Shown here: positions 34,420 to 42,826 of the stretch, in pieces
Position numbering within the stretch: the first letter of the stretch is position 1
How the letters are laid out: every line of letters starts with the position of its first letter
Assembly: GCA_013388855.1 (NCBI GenBank)
Contig: JACAEM010000018.1
Coordinates: 1 to 64,000 of the forward strand
DNA from: Chloroflexota bacterium
Lineage (GTDB): Bacteria; Chloroflexota; Anaerolineae; Anaerolineales; Villigracilaceae
Length of the DNA stretch: 64,000 bases
Direction of reading: 5' to 3'
Made by a program: the position numbers and the translations under genes
Notes under the pieces: generated by a model
Databases searched by the model: none
Seen by the model: only the letters and a program-made list of their open reading frames with translations
Told to the model about the DNA's origin: nothing

Positions 34420-35904
34420 TTGAATAGCAAACCTGTACGTGTCCGAATGGCGCCCTCGCCGACCGGTCGTTTTCATCTTGGTAGCGCCCGCACTGCGCTT
34501 TACAATTACCTGTTTGCCCGCAAGACAGGCGGGAAATTTATTTTGCGTATCGAAGATACCGATCAGAAACGGTATGTACCTGGCGCCGAAGAAGAGATCA
34601 TCAACAGCCTGGAATGGCTGGGAATCATGCCGGACGAAGGTCCGACACAGGGCGGGGACTACGGTCCCTACCGCCAGACCGAGCGCCGCGCGATCTATGG
34701 AAAGTATGCCGGGGAATTGGTGGAGAAAGGCGCAGCCTATCCCTGTTTCTGCACTGCGGAGCGACTTGCCAAAGTGCGCGAGGAACAACTCGCTCGCAAG
34801 GAAAATCCACGCTATGACGGCACCTGCCGTCTGCTCGAACCGGAAGAAGCGCGTCGACGCACCGAGGCAGGCGAGAAGTTTGTGATCCGGATCAAAATGC
34901 CAAAGGAAGGCTCCACTACAGGTGTTGATCTGATTCGCGGACCGATCACCATCGAAAATAACGCGCTGGACGATTTCATCCTGCTCAAGTCCGATGGACT
35001 CCCAACCTATCACATGGCGGCGATGATCGACGATCATTTAATGGGAATCTCGCACGTTATCCGCGGTTCTGAGTGGCTTTCCACGTTCCCATTGCATGTC
35101 AACATCATCCGCGCATTCGGATGGGAAGAACCGACCTGGGTGCATCTCTCCGTGTTCCTCAAGCCTAGCGGCAAGGGCAAAATGAGCAAGCGCGAAGCCG
35201 CAGAAGCCATTAAGGACGGACATTCCATCTTTATCGGAGACTTGAAGAATTTGGGTTATACCCCGGAAGGCGTGTTGAACTGGATTGTTTTAATGGGCTG
35301 GGGTGTGGCGGAAGACGATGTGATGACTCTCGATGAAATGGTACAACGCTTCAACATCGACAACCTGACTCCGTCACCTGCTGCGATCAACTTTCAGAAG
35401 CTGGACCATTTCAACGGAACGCACATCCGCCTCTTGACGAACGAGGACTTGTCGGCGCGTATCAAACCATATTTTACGGGAGCAGGACTCAAGGTCCCGA
35501 TGGATACGCTGCTTAAGGTGACGCCGCTGATTCGCGAACGGCTTGTCACTCTGGACGATTGTCTGACGTTTGCTCGTTTCTTTTTTGAGGAGAAGGTAGA
35601 ACCAAATCCCGAAGACCTGATTGCCAAGGGACTCGATGCAAGACAGTCTGCCGAAATTGCCCGCAAGGCATACGAAATCCTCGCCTCACTTCCCGAAATC
35701 ACCCATGCTGTTGCCGAGCCGCCCATGCGGGCATACGTGGAGTCGTCGGGTTACAACGCCGGACAGGTGTTTGGAATCTTGCGCGTTGCCGTGACCGGGC
35801 AGAAGGTCAGCCCGCCGCTTTTCGAAAGCATGGAGGTGATCGGACGGGCAAAGGTGCTGGAGAGGCTTCAGGAAGCGGTTAAAATCCTGATGGCAGGGAA
35901 ATGA
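34420..35904 (+). CDS. gltX: Glutamyl-tRNA synthetase
   Basis: The 494-residue enzyme charges tRNA-Glu. It has the HIGH-type motif PSPTGRFHLGSAR (residues about 12-24), the KMSKR loop near 254, and a Cys-rich segment CFCTAERL with a later TCR that fits the zinc site. The start is TTG with GGGAGA upstream. It is the last gene of the mre-min run. A separate GlnRS is encoded at 39873-41561, so this GltX need not serve tRNA-Gln. Confidence 0.96.
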   Translation: MNSKPVRVRMAPSPTGRFHLGSARTALYNYLFARKTGGKFILRIEDTDQKRYVPGAEEEIINSLEWLGIMPDEGPTQGGDYGPYRQTERRAIYGKYAGELVEKGAAYPCFCTAERLAKVREEQLARKENPRYDGTCRLLEPEEARRRTEAGEKFVIRIKMPKEGSTTGVDLIRGPITIENNALDDFILLKSDGLPTYHMAAMIDDHLMGISHVIRGSEWLSTFPLHVNIIRAFGWEEPTWVHLSVFLKPSGKGKMSKREAAEAIKDGHSIFIGDLKNLGYTPEGVLNWIVLMGWGVAEDDVMTLDEMVQRFNIDNLTPSPAAINFQKLDHFNGTHIRLLTNEDLSARIKPYFTGAGLKVPMDTLLKVTPLIRERLVTLDDCLTFARFFFEEKVEPNPEDLIAKGLDARQSAEIARKAYEILASLPEITHAVAEPPMRAYVESSGYNAGQVFGILRVAVTGQKVSPPLFESMEVIGRAKVLERLQEAVKILMAGK

Positions 35905-35953
35905 CGCGTCTTGTGATCACGCCGATCACATACAAGAGAAATTTGTAAGTCGG

Positions 35954-37684
35954 TCAAATCTCGTAGTTTATTTTGTGAGAGAAAACAAGTTCCAGGCTTT
36001 TCCACGCTACTGGGCAGAGGGTCCGCAGCGCGTGAAAATGGAGTTCGTTGCCTGTTCGAGGGGCGGTAAAGGTTTCCTCGTACTCCGCCAGCCACTTTTT
36101 CAGTTGATCTCTCTCATCGATCATATCGTCAGTGTGAGCGCTGCTGTTCGATTTTGATGAAGCCAGCCATGTGTCGAGGTATTTCAGCCTCTGTTTGCGT
36201 AGTTCGACATCTTGATTAAAAACAATCAGTGAATCGTAAGGAATAGGCGGCAACAATTTGCTTTCGCTGTCTGGTATTATTTCACCCAATGACCCACCCG
36301 TTTCGAATACTTGTTTTAGATAGTCCATCGCGAGCAGGACAACCGGCCTGCGAATCAGGTAGTTTCTTCCCAGGTTGAACTCGCCGTCCAGAATATATTC
36401 CCCTTCGTTCATTTCGAATTTACACAGCCAGATGACCTCAACCCCAAATTCGAACGGATTTATCGTGAACAGCACATTTTTGATGTAACGGTCGTCGATT
36501 CCCCTCAGGTCGGAGGCGTGGTACTTCACCCTTATTCTGAAGGGGGTGCGGATGGGTGTGATCGGTCGTCCATCCTCGTTTCTCAGCAGTTCGATATTTA
36601 AATTGTCATGTTCTTTTCTGAGCTGATTATGTTTCTCGACGAATCCAGGGTTGATATATTCGCTGACTGCGCTGGCGGAGTCCAGACCAAATTCCTCGAC
36701 GGTGAATCTTTGTTGCGCCACCGACGCGCCGGAACGCGGTTCCGATACCAGGAGAACGGTCTCCTCTGAAAATTCCCTGCCGATCAGTTTGTGCAAATCC
36801 TTATATTCGGATTTCGTTTCGCTTGCACCGTTTGCAATATTCAACCCGATCGGGTTGATGTCCCTGAAAAATAAAAGCGCCCAATGTCTGCCCTTCAATT
36901 CGATGATCGGTAAAAATCCCCCGGATGCCCATCTTAAAGGCAGGATTTCACCCGCCTCGCCCCATCGGAGCGACGTGCCCAATTCCGTTTCTGGATGGAG
37001 GACTTCGTAAAACCTTTTTGAAAGCCGGTCCATCGTTCCGAGCGCTGGACGGGCGCCGAATTTATCTTTGAGAAATTTCTTCCCGGCGTTGTTGTAGATG
37101 CCGAAGGATTCGTCCGCCAAATTTGCCACCATCACCCATCTTTTTTGGTTGGCATGGGTATTGCTCTTTGCCACATTGACCTCGAATTTCCCCGGCTTCA
37201 ACATGACAATGATCGAAAATTCCCAGCGCGGCCAGAAGGACTTTCTTTCCAGATGAGCCCGTTGGATGAAAACAGGGCATGGACGTTTCCCCTTTTTCTC
37301 GTATTTATACGATTCGTGGACGAGCAATAATTTGTTCAGGTATTCGCGGCTGTACAGTACTTTTCCGAATCGCGGCACGATGATGGGTATCCAGAGATAG
37401 TAGTAGATCCAAAGATCGACATCGAATAATTTTACAAATAGCCACCAGAGAAACGAAGATCCCAACGCCAGCACCAGCCACCACCCCGTGGCTCGCAGGG
37501 CTTGTTGCAATAATTCCGGAAGGGTCTTGTCCTCCACTAGGGCGCCATAAGGCATCCCAAGGATAGTGGCAACAACAAACAACCTGAACAACCATTTTTG
37601 GAATTCGAGGAACGACTTCCCCAGGTTTTTGTAGGCAGCCTCCAGTAGTTTCGATACGATTTGTTGCAGGGGAGCTTTTGCCAT
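35954..37684 (-). CDS. Membrane protein with Nudix-like box, function unknown
   Basis: The 576-residue protein begins with three membrane segments (about 33-50, 66-88 and 91-106) and continues as a large soluble region. Residues 286-311 resemble a degenerate Nudix box, with G286, E293 and REFSEE at 303-308; the spacers are longer than the canonical G-x5-E-x7-REUxEE. The stretch GRHWALLFFRDINPIGLN just before fits a Nudix strand-loop. Long acidic and basic C-terminal parts match no family I know. AAGGGTG precedes the ATG. It starts 21 bp after a class III cyclase gene and so may be that enzyme's effector or partner. Confidence 0.68.
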   Translation of the reverse strand: MAKAPLQQIVSKLLEAAYKNLGKSFLEFQKWLFRLFVVATILGMPYGALVEDKTLPELLQQALRATGWWLVLALGSSFLWWLFVKLFDVDLWIYYYLWIPIIVPRFGKVLYSREYLNKLLLVHESYKYEKKGKRPCPVFIQRAHLERKSFWPRWEFSIIVMLKPGKFEVNVAKSNTHANQKRWVMVANLADESFGIYNNAGKKFLKDKFGARPALGTMDRLSKRFYEVLHPETELGTSLRWGEAGEILPLRWASGGFLPIIELKGRHWALLFFRDINPIGLNIANGASETKSEYKDLHKLIGREFSEETVLLVSEPRSGASVAQQRFTVEEFGLDSASAVSEYINPGFVEKHNQLRKEHDNLNIELLRNEDGRPITPIRTPFRIRVKYHASDLRGIDDRYIKNVLFTINPFEFGVEVIWLCKFEMNEGEYILDGEFNLGRNYLIRRPVVLLAMDYLKQVFETGGSLGEIIPDSESKLLPPIPYDSLIVFNQDVELRKQRLKYLDTWLASSKSNSSAHTDDMIDERDQLKKWLAEYEETFTAPRTGNELHFHALRTLCPVAWKSLELVFSHKINYEI

Positions 37685-37705
37685 TTTTCACCCTTCCTAC
37701 CTGAT

Positions 37706-38329
37706 CTATGTTGTTGCCCTATACTCGATTGCAAACGCCGGGATGGTAATACCTGAAACGGAAAGATTGACTTCGCGAGCCTTGATCCCCGCCTCGTTCG
37801 GGATCATCTGCATCGCCTCTTTTGTGACGAGTATCTCACCGGCTTCTGCAATATCCTCGCCCATTTTGCTGGCACGATTGACGGCATCACCGAAGCAATC
37901 ATCCCTGCCAACAATGAGGATCTTTCCGTAATCGATACCGCAGGCGATGCGGATGTCGAGGTCGTCGGCTGTCAGGATGTTTGCCGCGTCGAAGGCATGT
38001 TGCATGGCGATCGCCGCGTGGACGGCTTGCAGAGGAGTGGGGAAGACGGCGAAACAGTTGTCCGCTTCATATTTGATCATGTATCCATCGAAGGATTTAA
38101 CGATCGGCTCTGTGGTCAATTGCATGCGGCGCACCATCGAGAGGTAATGGATGATGCCGTATTTACGCGTCAGCCGCGAAAAACCCGACATGTCCAGCAC
38201 GAACACTGTCTGCTCCTGTCCATAGTTTTCCCAAAGGGTGGCTTCCAGACCTTTCCGCAAGCCGGGGTCTTCGGCTTGTGAATATTCGAGCAGCAAATCG
38301 TAAAACCTTTTGGATGATCGAGCCGCCAT
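37706..38329 (-). CDS. Class III nucleotide cyclase-like protein
   Basis: The 207-residue protein has a short N-terminal helix region and one class III cyclase catalytic domain. The two metal-binding aspartates appear as D46 in FVLDMSGFSRL and D90 in YEADNCFAVFP. The segment FGDAVNRASKMGEDI matches the region with the transition-state Asn; the usual Arg is Lys here. It would make cAMP, cGMP or another cyclic nucleotide if active. GGAGG favours the ATG at 38329 over 38341. It lies between rtcB (27 bp upstream) and the membrane protein gene (21 bp downstream), all on minus. Confidence 0.8.
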   Translation of the reverse strand: MAARSSKRFYDLLLEYSQAEDPGLRKGLEATLWENYGQEQTVFVLDMSGFSRLTRKYGIIHYLSMVRRMQLTTEPIVKSFDGYMIKYEADNCFAVFPTPLQAVHAAIAMQHAFDAANILTADDLDIRIACGIDYGKILIVGRDDCFGDAVNRASKMGEDIAEAGEILVTKEAMQMIPNEAGIKAREVNLSVSGITIPAFAIEYRATT

Positions 38330-38356
38330 ACAAACCTCCATGGATGAAAAATGCGT

Positions 38357-39790
38357 TTAAAATTCGCCTGCTTCATCTGCCATCCGCACAATGCGCGGCG
38401 TAAACTTTCCAAGGATGTCCACCAAATTGTGCTGTGCGGCGATGATGGACTCGATCGGCTTATAAGCCTGTGGAGACTCGTCAAGCCCGCCGCCAAGCAA
38501 GGTGACGCCGCGTTCCCTGAGATATTCATCCCGAGCCGACTTGCTGATGGAGTTCAACGCGGCTTTCCGACTCATCAGCCTGCCTGCGCCATGTGAGGCG
38601 GATTCAAGTGACTCGCTCACACCTCTCCCGCGAACAACATAACCTGCATCGCCCATGGAACCTGGGATGACACCGAGAATGCCTGCCTTGGCGGGTGTTG
38701 CCCCCTTGCGATGGACGATTACTTCCCTTCCATCCGGCAGTTTCTCACGCCAGGCAAAGTTGTGATGGTTCTCCACGACAGCGGCTTCCCTTAAACCGAC
38801 AGCCTGCGAAACGCGGTGATGGATGATGAAATGATTTGCGGAGGCAAACCTGCCAGCCAGTTCCATCGAGAGCCAATATTCCTGCCCAGCCTCAGAGTCA
38901 GTGGATAACCAGGCGAGATGCCGGATACTTTTATCAAGGTTGGGATGTAACTCCATGGCAAGCTTGCTGTATCGGTCGGCGATTTTGAAGCCCACACTGC
39001 GAGAGCCGCTGTGGGAAAGAAGGGCGAGATAATCCCCCGGCGGTAATCCCAGCAGTGTTTCGTGCAGGTGGAAGGCTCCCCATTCCACAAAGTGGTTGCC
39101 TGTGCCACTGGTCCCCAGCTGCCGCGCAGCGTTATCTTTCAGGGTGTGTAGTAATTTTGTCGCCTCCCATGTTGGATCATCAAGGACTGCATGATCGGCG
39201 CGCCGATTTCCCTTCCACTCGGCTCCCATGCCAAAGGCGGTCTGCTCCCAGAGCGAGTTCTCGAACAAGGCTTTTTTCTGTTCCAATAAATGAGGCGGGA
39301 CCTCGTAGATCGAGAGCCGCATCCGGCAGGCGATATCCACCCCCACGGCGTAGGGAATGACCGCGCCCTCGGTGGCAAGCACGCCGCCGATGGGCAATCC
39401 GTAACCGACATGGGCATCGGGCATCAGTGCTCCTGCCACGCTGACCGGAAGCCGCATGGCGTTGTCCATCTGCGCGATGGAGCCGTCGTCAATATTTTCC
39501 CTGCCCCAGATTGGGTAGGGCAGCGGCGATTCTCGCAGTTCCTCGCTCGATGGATGTGTCTCTGTTTGCCTGTGTTGGAGGCATTCACGCGCCAGGTCTG
39601 CCATCAACGCGTCAGCAAGGAACAGGCTAGGGTTCTGGCGAACCGCATCGAGGCGCGCAAGAATCGTCTCGCGGTCGAGTCCACGCGCGGCGAGCTGGAT
39701 TCCAATCTCCTTGGCAATGCCGATGATCCTACCCTGTGTCCAGCCGTGGAGTTTGAGGATCTTTCCGGTCAAGAGCATGTCGTTGCCCAT
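38357..39790 (-). CDS. rtcB: RNA-splicing ligase RtcB
   Basis: RtcB joins RNA ends with 3'-phosphate and 5'-OH, using GTP and manganese. The 477-residue protein has an N-terminal helical extension of about 75 residues and then the ligase core: GVDIACRM (metal Cys), GTGNHFVEW, SHSGSRSVGF, VENHHNFAW, HRKGATPA and the guanylated histidine near 400 in SASHGAGRLMSR. The ATG at 39790 has no ribosome-binding site, but a TACAAT lies exactly 6 nt upstream, which supports a leaderless start there. It heads a probable operon with a nucleotide cyclase and a membrane protein. Confidence 0.92.
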   Translation of the reverse strand: MGNDMLLTGKILKLHGWTQGRIIGIAKEIGIQLAARGLDRETILARLDAVRQNPSLFLADALMADLARECLQHRQTETHPSSEELRESPLPYPIWGRENIDDGSIAQMDNAMRLPVSVAGALMPDAHVGYGLPIGGVLATEGAVIPYAVGVDIACRMRLSIYEVPPHLLEQKKALFENSLWEQTAFGMGAEWKGNRRADHAVLDDPTWEATKLLHTLKDNAARQLGTSGTGNHFVEWGAFHLHETLLGLPPGDYLALLSHSGSRSVGFKIADRYSKLAMELHPNLDKSIRHLAWLSTDSEAGQEYWLSMELAGRFASANHFIIHHRVSQAVGLREAAVVENHHNFAWREKLPDGREVIVHRKGATPAKAGILGVIPGSMGDAGYVVRGRGVSESLESASHGAGRLMSRKAALNSISKSARDEYLRERGVTLLGGGLDESPQAYKPIESIIAAQHNLVDILGKFTPRIVRMADEAGEF

Positions 39791-39796
39791 ATTTGT

Positions 39797-39802
39797 ATTG
39801 TA
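39797..39802 (-). promoter_or_regulatory. Probable leaderless promoter of rtcB (-10 TACAAT)
   Basis: TACAAT on minus is followed by ACAAAT and the ATG at 39790. No Shine-Dalgarno sequence is present. It lies just before the glnS terminator, so rtcB has its own start. Confidence 0.55.
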
Positions 39803-39823
39803 ATTCTGCTTGGGAAAATAAAA

Positions 39824-39854
39824 AAGCCTTGCGTATTTTTTGCACACAAGGCTT
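39824..39854 (-). terminator. Terminator of glnS
   Basis: The 8-bp stem AAGCCTTG/CAAGGCTT with a 15-nt loop is followed on minus by TTTTATTTTCCC. It separates glnS from the rtcB promoter. Confidence 0.8.
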
Positions 39855-39872
39855 CCGGCTGTACGGAGGGGA

Positions 39873-41561
39873 TTATTTGCCTTTCTTTTCGATTTTTGCC
39901 CACGTATCCTTCAAGTTGACCGTCATATTGAACACCGGTTTGTTGGGCGTAGTGTCAGGGTCCACGCAGAAGTAGCCGACGCGCTCGAACTGGTACTGTG
40001 AACCGGTTTCGGGGGAGGAAAGAGATGGCTCCACGTATCCCGTCAGGATTCGCAGGGAATTTGGATTCAATGCTGCGATGAAACCGTCCTCGCCTTCCTC
40101 CGGGTCCTCTTTTATAAAAAGCCGGTCGTACATGCGAATTTCCACTTCTTTGGCATGTCTTGCCGATACCCAATGGATTGTGGATTTGACCTTACGTCCA
40201 TCGGGCGCATCTCCACCGCGTGTGGATGGGTCGTACGTGACATGAACTTCCACGATTTCCCCCGCATCGTTCTTGACAACGTGTGTGCACTTGATGAAAT
40301 AGGCGTAGCGTAAGCGCACTTCGTTGCCGGGAAAGAGGCGGTAATATTTCGGCGGCGGCGACTCACGGAAATCATCCTGCTCGATGTACACCACCTTCGA
40401 GAACGGGACCTTGCGTGTACCAGCATTGGGGTCTTCCGGGTTGTTGATGGCATCCATCTCTTCGACTAGGTCATCCGGATAGTTGTCGATTACAACCTTC
40501 AGAGGTTTCATCACCCCCATGCGGCGCAGAGACGTTTTATTGAGCACATCGCGCACTGACTCTTCCAGCATGGAAACATCCGCAATCACGCCGGAGTTCG
40601 AAGTGGCAACTGTCGAATAGCCCATGCGTGCGACAAAATCCACGATAGCTTTGGCGGGATAGCCGCGGCGGCGCATTCCACGCAACGTGGGCATGCGCGG
40701 ATCGTCCCAGCCGCTGACGTACCCCTCTTCCACGAGACGGCGCAGTTTTCGCTTGCTCATGACAGTATAGTTCAAATTCAAACGAGCGAACTCGATCTGG
40801 CGCGGCTTGAAGACCCCCAGCTGTTCCGGGAACCATTCATATAGCGGACGGTGGTCACGATACTCAAGCGAGCACAGCGAGTGGGTGATGCCTTCCATCG
40901 AGTCGTTCTGTCCATGCGCCCAGTCGTACATCGGATAAATCTTCCACTTCGTACCGGTGCGGTGGTGCGGCGGCTCATGGATGATGCGATACATCACCGG
41001 GTCGCGCATGTTGATGTTGGGGTGCGCCATGTCGATCTTGGCGCGCAGCACACGTGAACCATCCGGGAATTCACCGTTTTTCATCCGTTCGAGCAGATCC
41101 AAATTTTCTTCCACAGAACGGTCGCGGTAGGGGGAATTCTTTCCCGGCTCGGTAAACGTCCCTCGGTTGGCGCTTACCTCCTCGGGAGTCTGATCGTCCA
41201 CGTACGCCTTGCCCATCAGGACAAGTTTCTTCGCCCATTCATACAGTTCATCGAAATAATCCGACGCGTACGTCACCTTGGCCCATTCGATGCCGAGCCA
41301 GCGCGCGTCCTCCATGATGGCATCCACGAACTCGGTCTCCTCTTTCGTTGGGTTCGTGTCATCGAATCGCAAAATCAACTCACCATTGTTTTCCTTAGCG
41401 ATGAGGTAATCGATCATGAATGCCTTGACATGTCCGATGTGAAGATAACCATTCGGCTCGGGTGGCAGGCGCGTGCGGACGTAGTTGAAGCGTCCATTCT
41501 TCAAGTCTTCTGCGACAGCTTCACGGATGTAGTCAGTGGGTTTTGTTTCTTCGGAACTCAT
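39873..41561 (-). CDS. glnS: Glutaminyl-tRNA synthetase
   Basis: The 562-residue enzyme charges tRNA-Gln directly. It has the HIGH motif in [15 protein letters not shown], the KMSKS-type VMSKRKL, and the two C-terminal anticodon-binding barrels. It differs from GltX by the PPEPNG start and the [10 protein letters not shown] block. The ATG at 41561 is preferred over the TTG at 41567. Most bacteria use the GatCAB route instead, so a GlnRS here points to acquisition by transfer at some stage; I see no gat genes in this window. A tRNA-Gln gene lies about 530 bp away. Confidence 0.95.
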   Translation of the reverse strand: MSSEETKPTDYIREAVAEDLKNGRFNYVRTRLPPEPNGYLHIGHVKAFMIDYLIAKENNGELILRFDDTNPTKEETEFVDAIMEDARWLGIEWAKVTYASDYFDELYEWAKKLVLMGKAYVDDQTPEEVSANRGTFTEPGKNSPYRDRSVEENLDLLERMKNGEFPDGSRVLRAKIDMAHPNINMRDPVMYRIIHEPPHHRTGTKWKIYPMYDWAHGQNDSMEGITHSLCSLEYRDHRPLYEWFPEQLGVFKPRQIEFARLNLNYTVMSKRKLRRLVEEGYVSGWDDPRMPTLRGMRRRGYPAKAIVDFVARMGYSTVATSNSGVIADVSMLEESVRDVLNKTSLRRMGVMKPLKVVIDNYPDDLVEEMDAINNPEDPNAGTRKVPFSKVVYIEQDDFRESPPPKYYRLFPGNEVRLRYAYFIKCTHVVKNDAGEIVEVHVTYDPSTRGGDAPDGRKVKSTIHWVSARHAKEVEIRMYDRLFIKEDPEEGEDGFIAALNPNSLRILTGYVEPSLSSPETGSQYQFERVGYFCVDPDTTPNKPVFNMTVNLKDTWAKIEKKGK

Positions 41562-41702
41562 TCTCAATCTCTTCTCTTGGATGAAATCTTCGATTCGGAC
41601 TCTCCCCAGCCTGTCGCCGTTTTAGGGAACTTTTTCCCGGCTGGGAGAGTCATCTCTTTATTATAACAAAGGTATTATTATATAATTCACCTGGAGGTTA
41701 CT

Positions 41703-42044
41703 ATGAGCGAATCAGAACAAAAACAAGCAGGTTTTCTGGGTACTTACTTTGACCGGGACTCGGTCATGCGCCTATCCCGCTGGGCAGACGGGTTCTCATG
41801 GGTTGTACTTGTCATCTATCTTATCTCATGGATATCGTCCGTTTTGATGTTCTTTGCACAGTATTACAACGGCATGTTCTTTGAAAAAGGTATGACCTTT
41901 CTGAACGTCATCAATTTCTTCACCCCGTATCTCACCCAGCCCATTCCCGGTCTCTTTTACTTTTTTGGGTTGCAGGCAATTTCCAAGGGCGTGCTGATCT
42001 TGATGGATACCGAGGATAATACCCGCCGCGCTGCACGAAAATAA
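41703..42044 (+). CDS. Hypothetical membrane protein
   Basis: The 113-residue protein has two or three membrane segments (about 30-55 and 72-100). A strong GGAGG at 41693-41697 precedes the ATG. The segment FDRDSVMRLSRWADGFSWVV comes before the first helix. I do not recognise the family. It is followed closely by the tRNA-Gln gene. Confidence 0.68.
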   Translation: MSESEQKQAGFLGTYFDRDSVMRLSRWADGFSWVVLVIYLISWISSVLMFFAQYYNGMFFEKGMTFLNVINFFTPYLTQPIPGLFYFFGLQAISKGVLILMDTEDNTRRAARK

Positions 42045-42051
42045 CGGGCAC

Positions 42052-42080
42052 TTGATTGCTCGCGCTTGCCATGATACAAT
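42052..42080 (+). promoter_or_regulatory. Promoter of tRNA-Gln
   Basis: TTGATT (42052-42057) and TACAAT (42075-42080) are separated by 17 bp. Transcription would start near 42087, about 10 nt before the mature tRNA. Confidence 0.8.
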
Positions 42081-42096
42081 AGCGCCCGCTGGTTGA

Positions 42097-42167
42097 TGGG
42101 GGCTCGTCTAATGGCAGGACGACTGACTCTGGATCAGTTAGTAGTGGTTCGAATCCATTGCCCCCAG
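42097..42167 (+). tRNA. tRNA-Gln (CTG anticodon)
   Basis: The acceptor stem is TGGGGGC (42097-42103) with GCCCCCA (42160-42166), and G is the discriminator, as usual for glutamine. The anticodon stem ACTGA/TCAGT holds the loop CTCTGGA with CTG at 42129-42131. The D stem is GTC/GAC and the T loop is TTCGAAT. CCA is not encoded. Confidence 0.95.
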
Positions 42168-42171
42168 CAAG

Positions 42172-42204
42172 AAAAATGCTCTGTTTTGAAAACAGAGCAT
42201 TTTT
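42172..42204 (+). terminator. Terminator of tRNA-Gln
   Basis: The inverted repeat AAAAATGCTCTGTTTT and its exact complement meet at one base (42188), giving a GAAA-type loop, and end in TTTTT. It begins 4 nt after the tRNA. Confidence 0.92.
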
Positions 42205-42294
42205 GTTAAAAGTTAATCAAAATGGGTACAGTACCGAAATCATTAGAACTTTCCGCCGCGAAACCCGCAGCGGAAAGCCAATTGCTTTGTCTCA

Positions 42295-42337
42295 GTTGAA
42301 ACAAAACGACTCCACAAAGGAGTCATTTTGTTTCAAC
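42295..42337 (-). terminator. Long hairpin downstream of the Trypco1 gene
   Basis: A 19-bp stem (GTTGAAACAAAACGACTCC side at 42295-42313) has one mismatch on plus that becomes a G-U wobble on minus. The loop is 42314-42318. It lies 37 bp beyond the stop of the minus-strand gene, so it probably ends that transcript. A further short inverted repeat TTTCCGC/GCGGAAA lies at about 42250-42275. I see no gene in 42205-42373. Confidence 0.7.
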
Positions 42338-42373
42338 CATCAAATTTTTGTGAAAATGTAAGTTTTGAGGGAC

Positions 42374-42712
42374 TCACTTCCTCGACCTTGACTTTTCCAC
42401 CGGCTTCTTCCACCGCAGTGTGACTTCGAAGTTCGTTTCGCCGCCCACCTTTCCAACAGCGAAGACCCCGGCTTCTCCCACCGCTTTCAGCCCAAATTTC
42501 AATTCTGCTTCATCGATCTGCAAGGCTTCGAGTTCAGCGAACATGCTTTTTAGCGAGCCTGCAATACTGGCGAATGCAACCTTGAAGGTCTTCCCAGCCT
42601 GTGCCACATCCACCCCGCCGCGAGAAGCCCTGACAATCCCGGTCGTCACTGCCTCTGACTCGACCAAAATAGTTGACCCGTCATCCAATTTGTATTCATA
42701 GTATGTCGGCAT
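42374..42712 (-). CDS. Trypsin-co-occurring domain protein (Trypco1, CU044_2847 type)
   Basis: The 112-residue protein starts MPTYYEYKLDDGSTILVE and continues with a helix (VAFASIAGSLKSMFAELE) and a beta tail ending in NFEVTLRWKKP. This fits the small Trypco1 (CU044_2847) family, named because its genes occur next to trypsin-like protease and STAND NTPase genes in predicted conflict systems. A divergent neighbour just 114 bp away encodes exactly such a protein, which strengthens the call. AGGAGG precedes the ATG. The biochemical role is unknown. Confidence 0.82.
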   Translation of the reverse strand: MPTYYEYKLDDGSTILVESEAVTTGIVRASRGGVDVAQAGKTFKVAFASIAGSLKSMFAELEALQIDEAELKFGLKAVGEAGVFAVGKVGGETNFEVTLRWKKPVEKSRSRK

Positions 42713-42826
42713 GGGATTAACCTCCTGTAATTCGTTTGTCAGGATGTATTTTAGCCGAAAACCAGTTGTAAAAAAACTACTGTTTTGTTGTACACTGTAT
42801 TTACCGAATCCAATTTTGAGGGAGAA

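Noticed and set aside
35954-38329. Assignment of the cyclase and membrane protein as a true Pycsar system
   Set aside because: The layout is suggestive, but the membrane protein shows no recognisable cyclic-nucleotide-binding effector domain and the cyclase specificity residues cannot be judged by eye.
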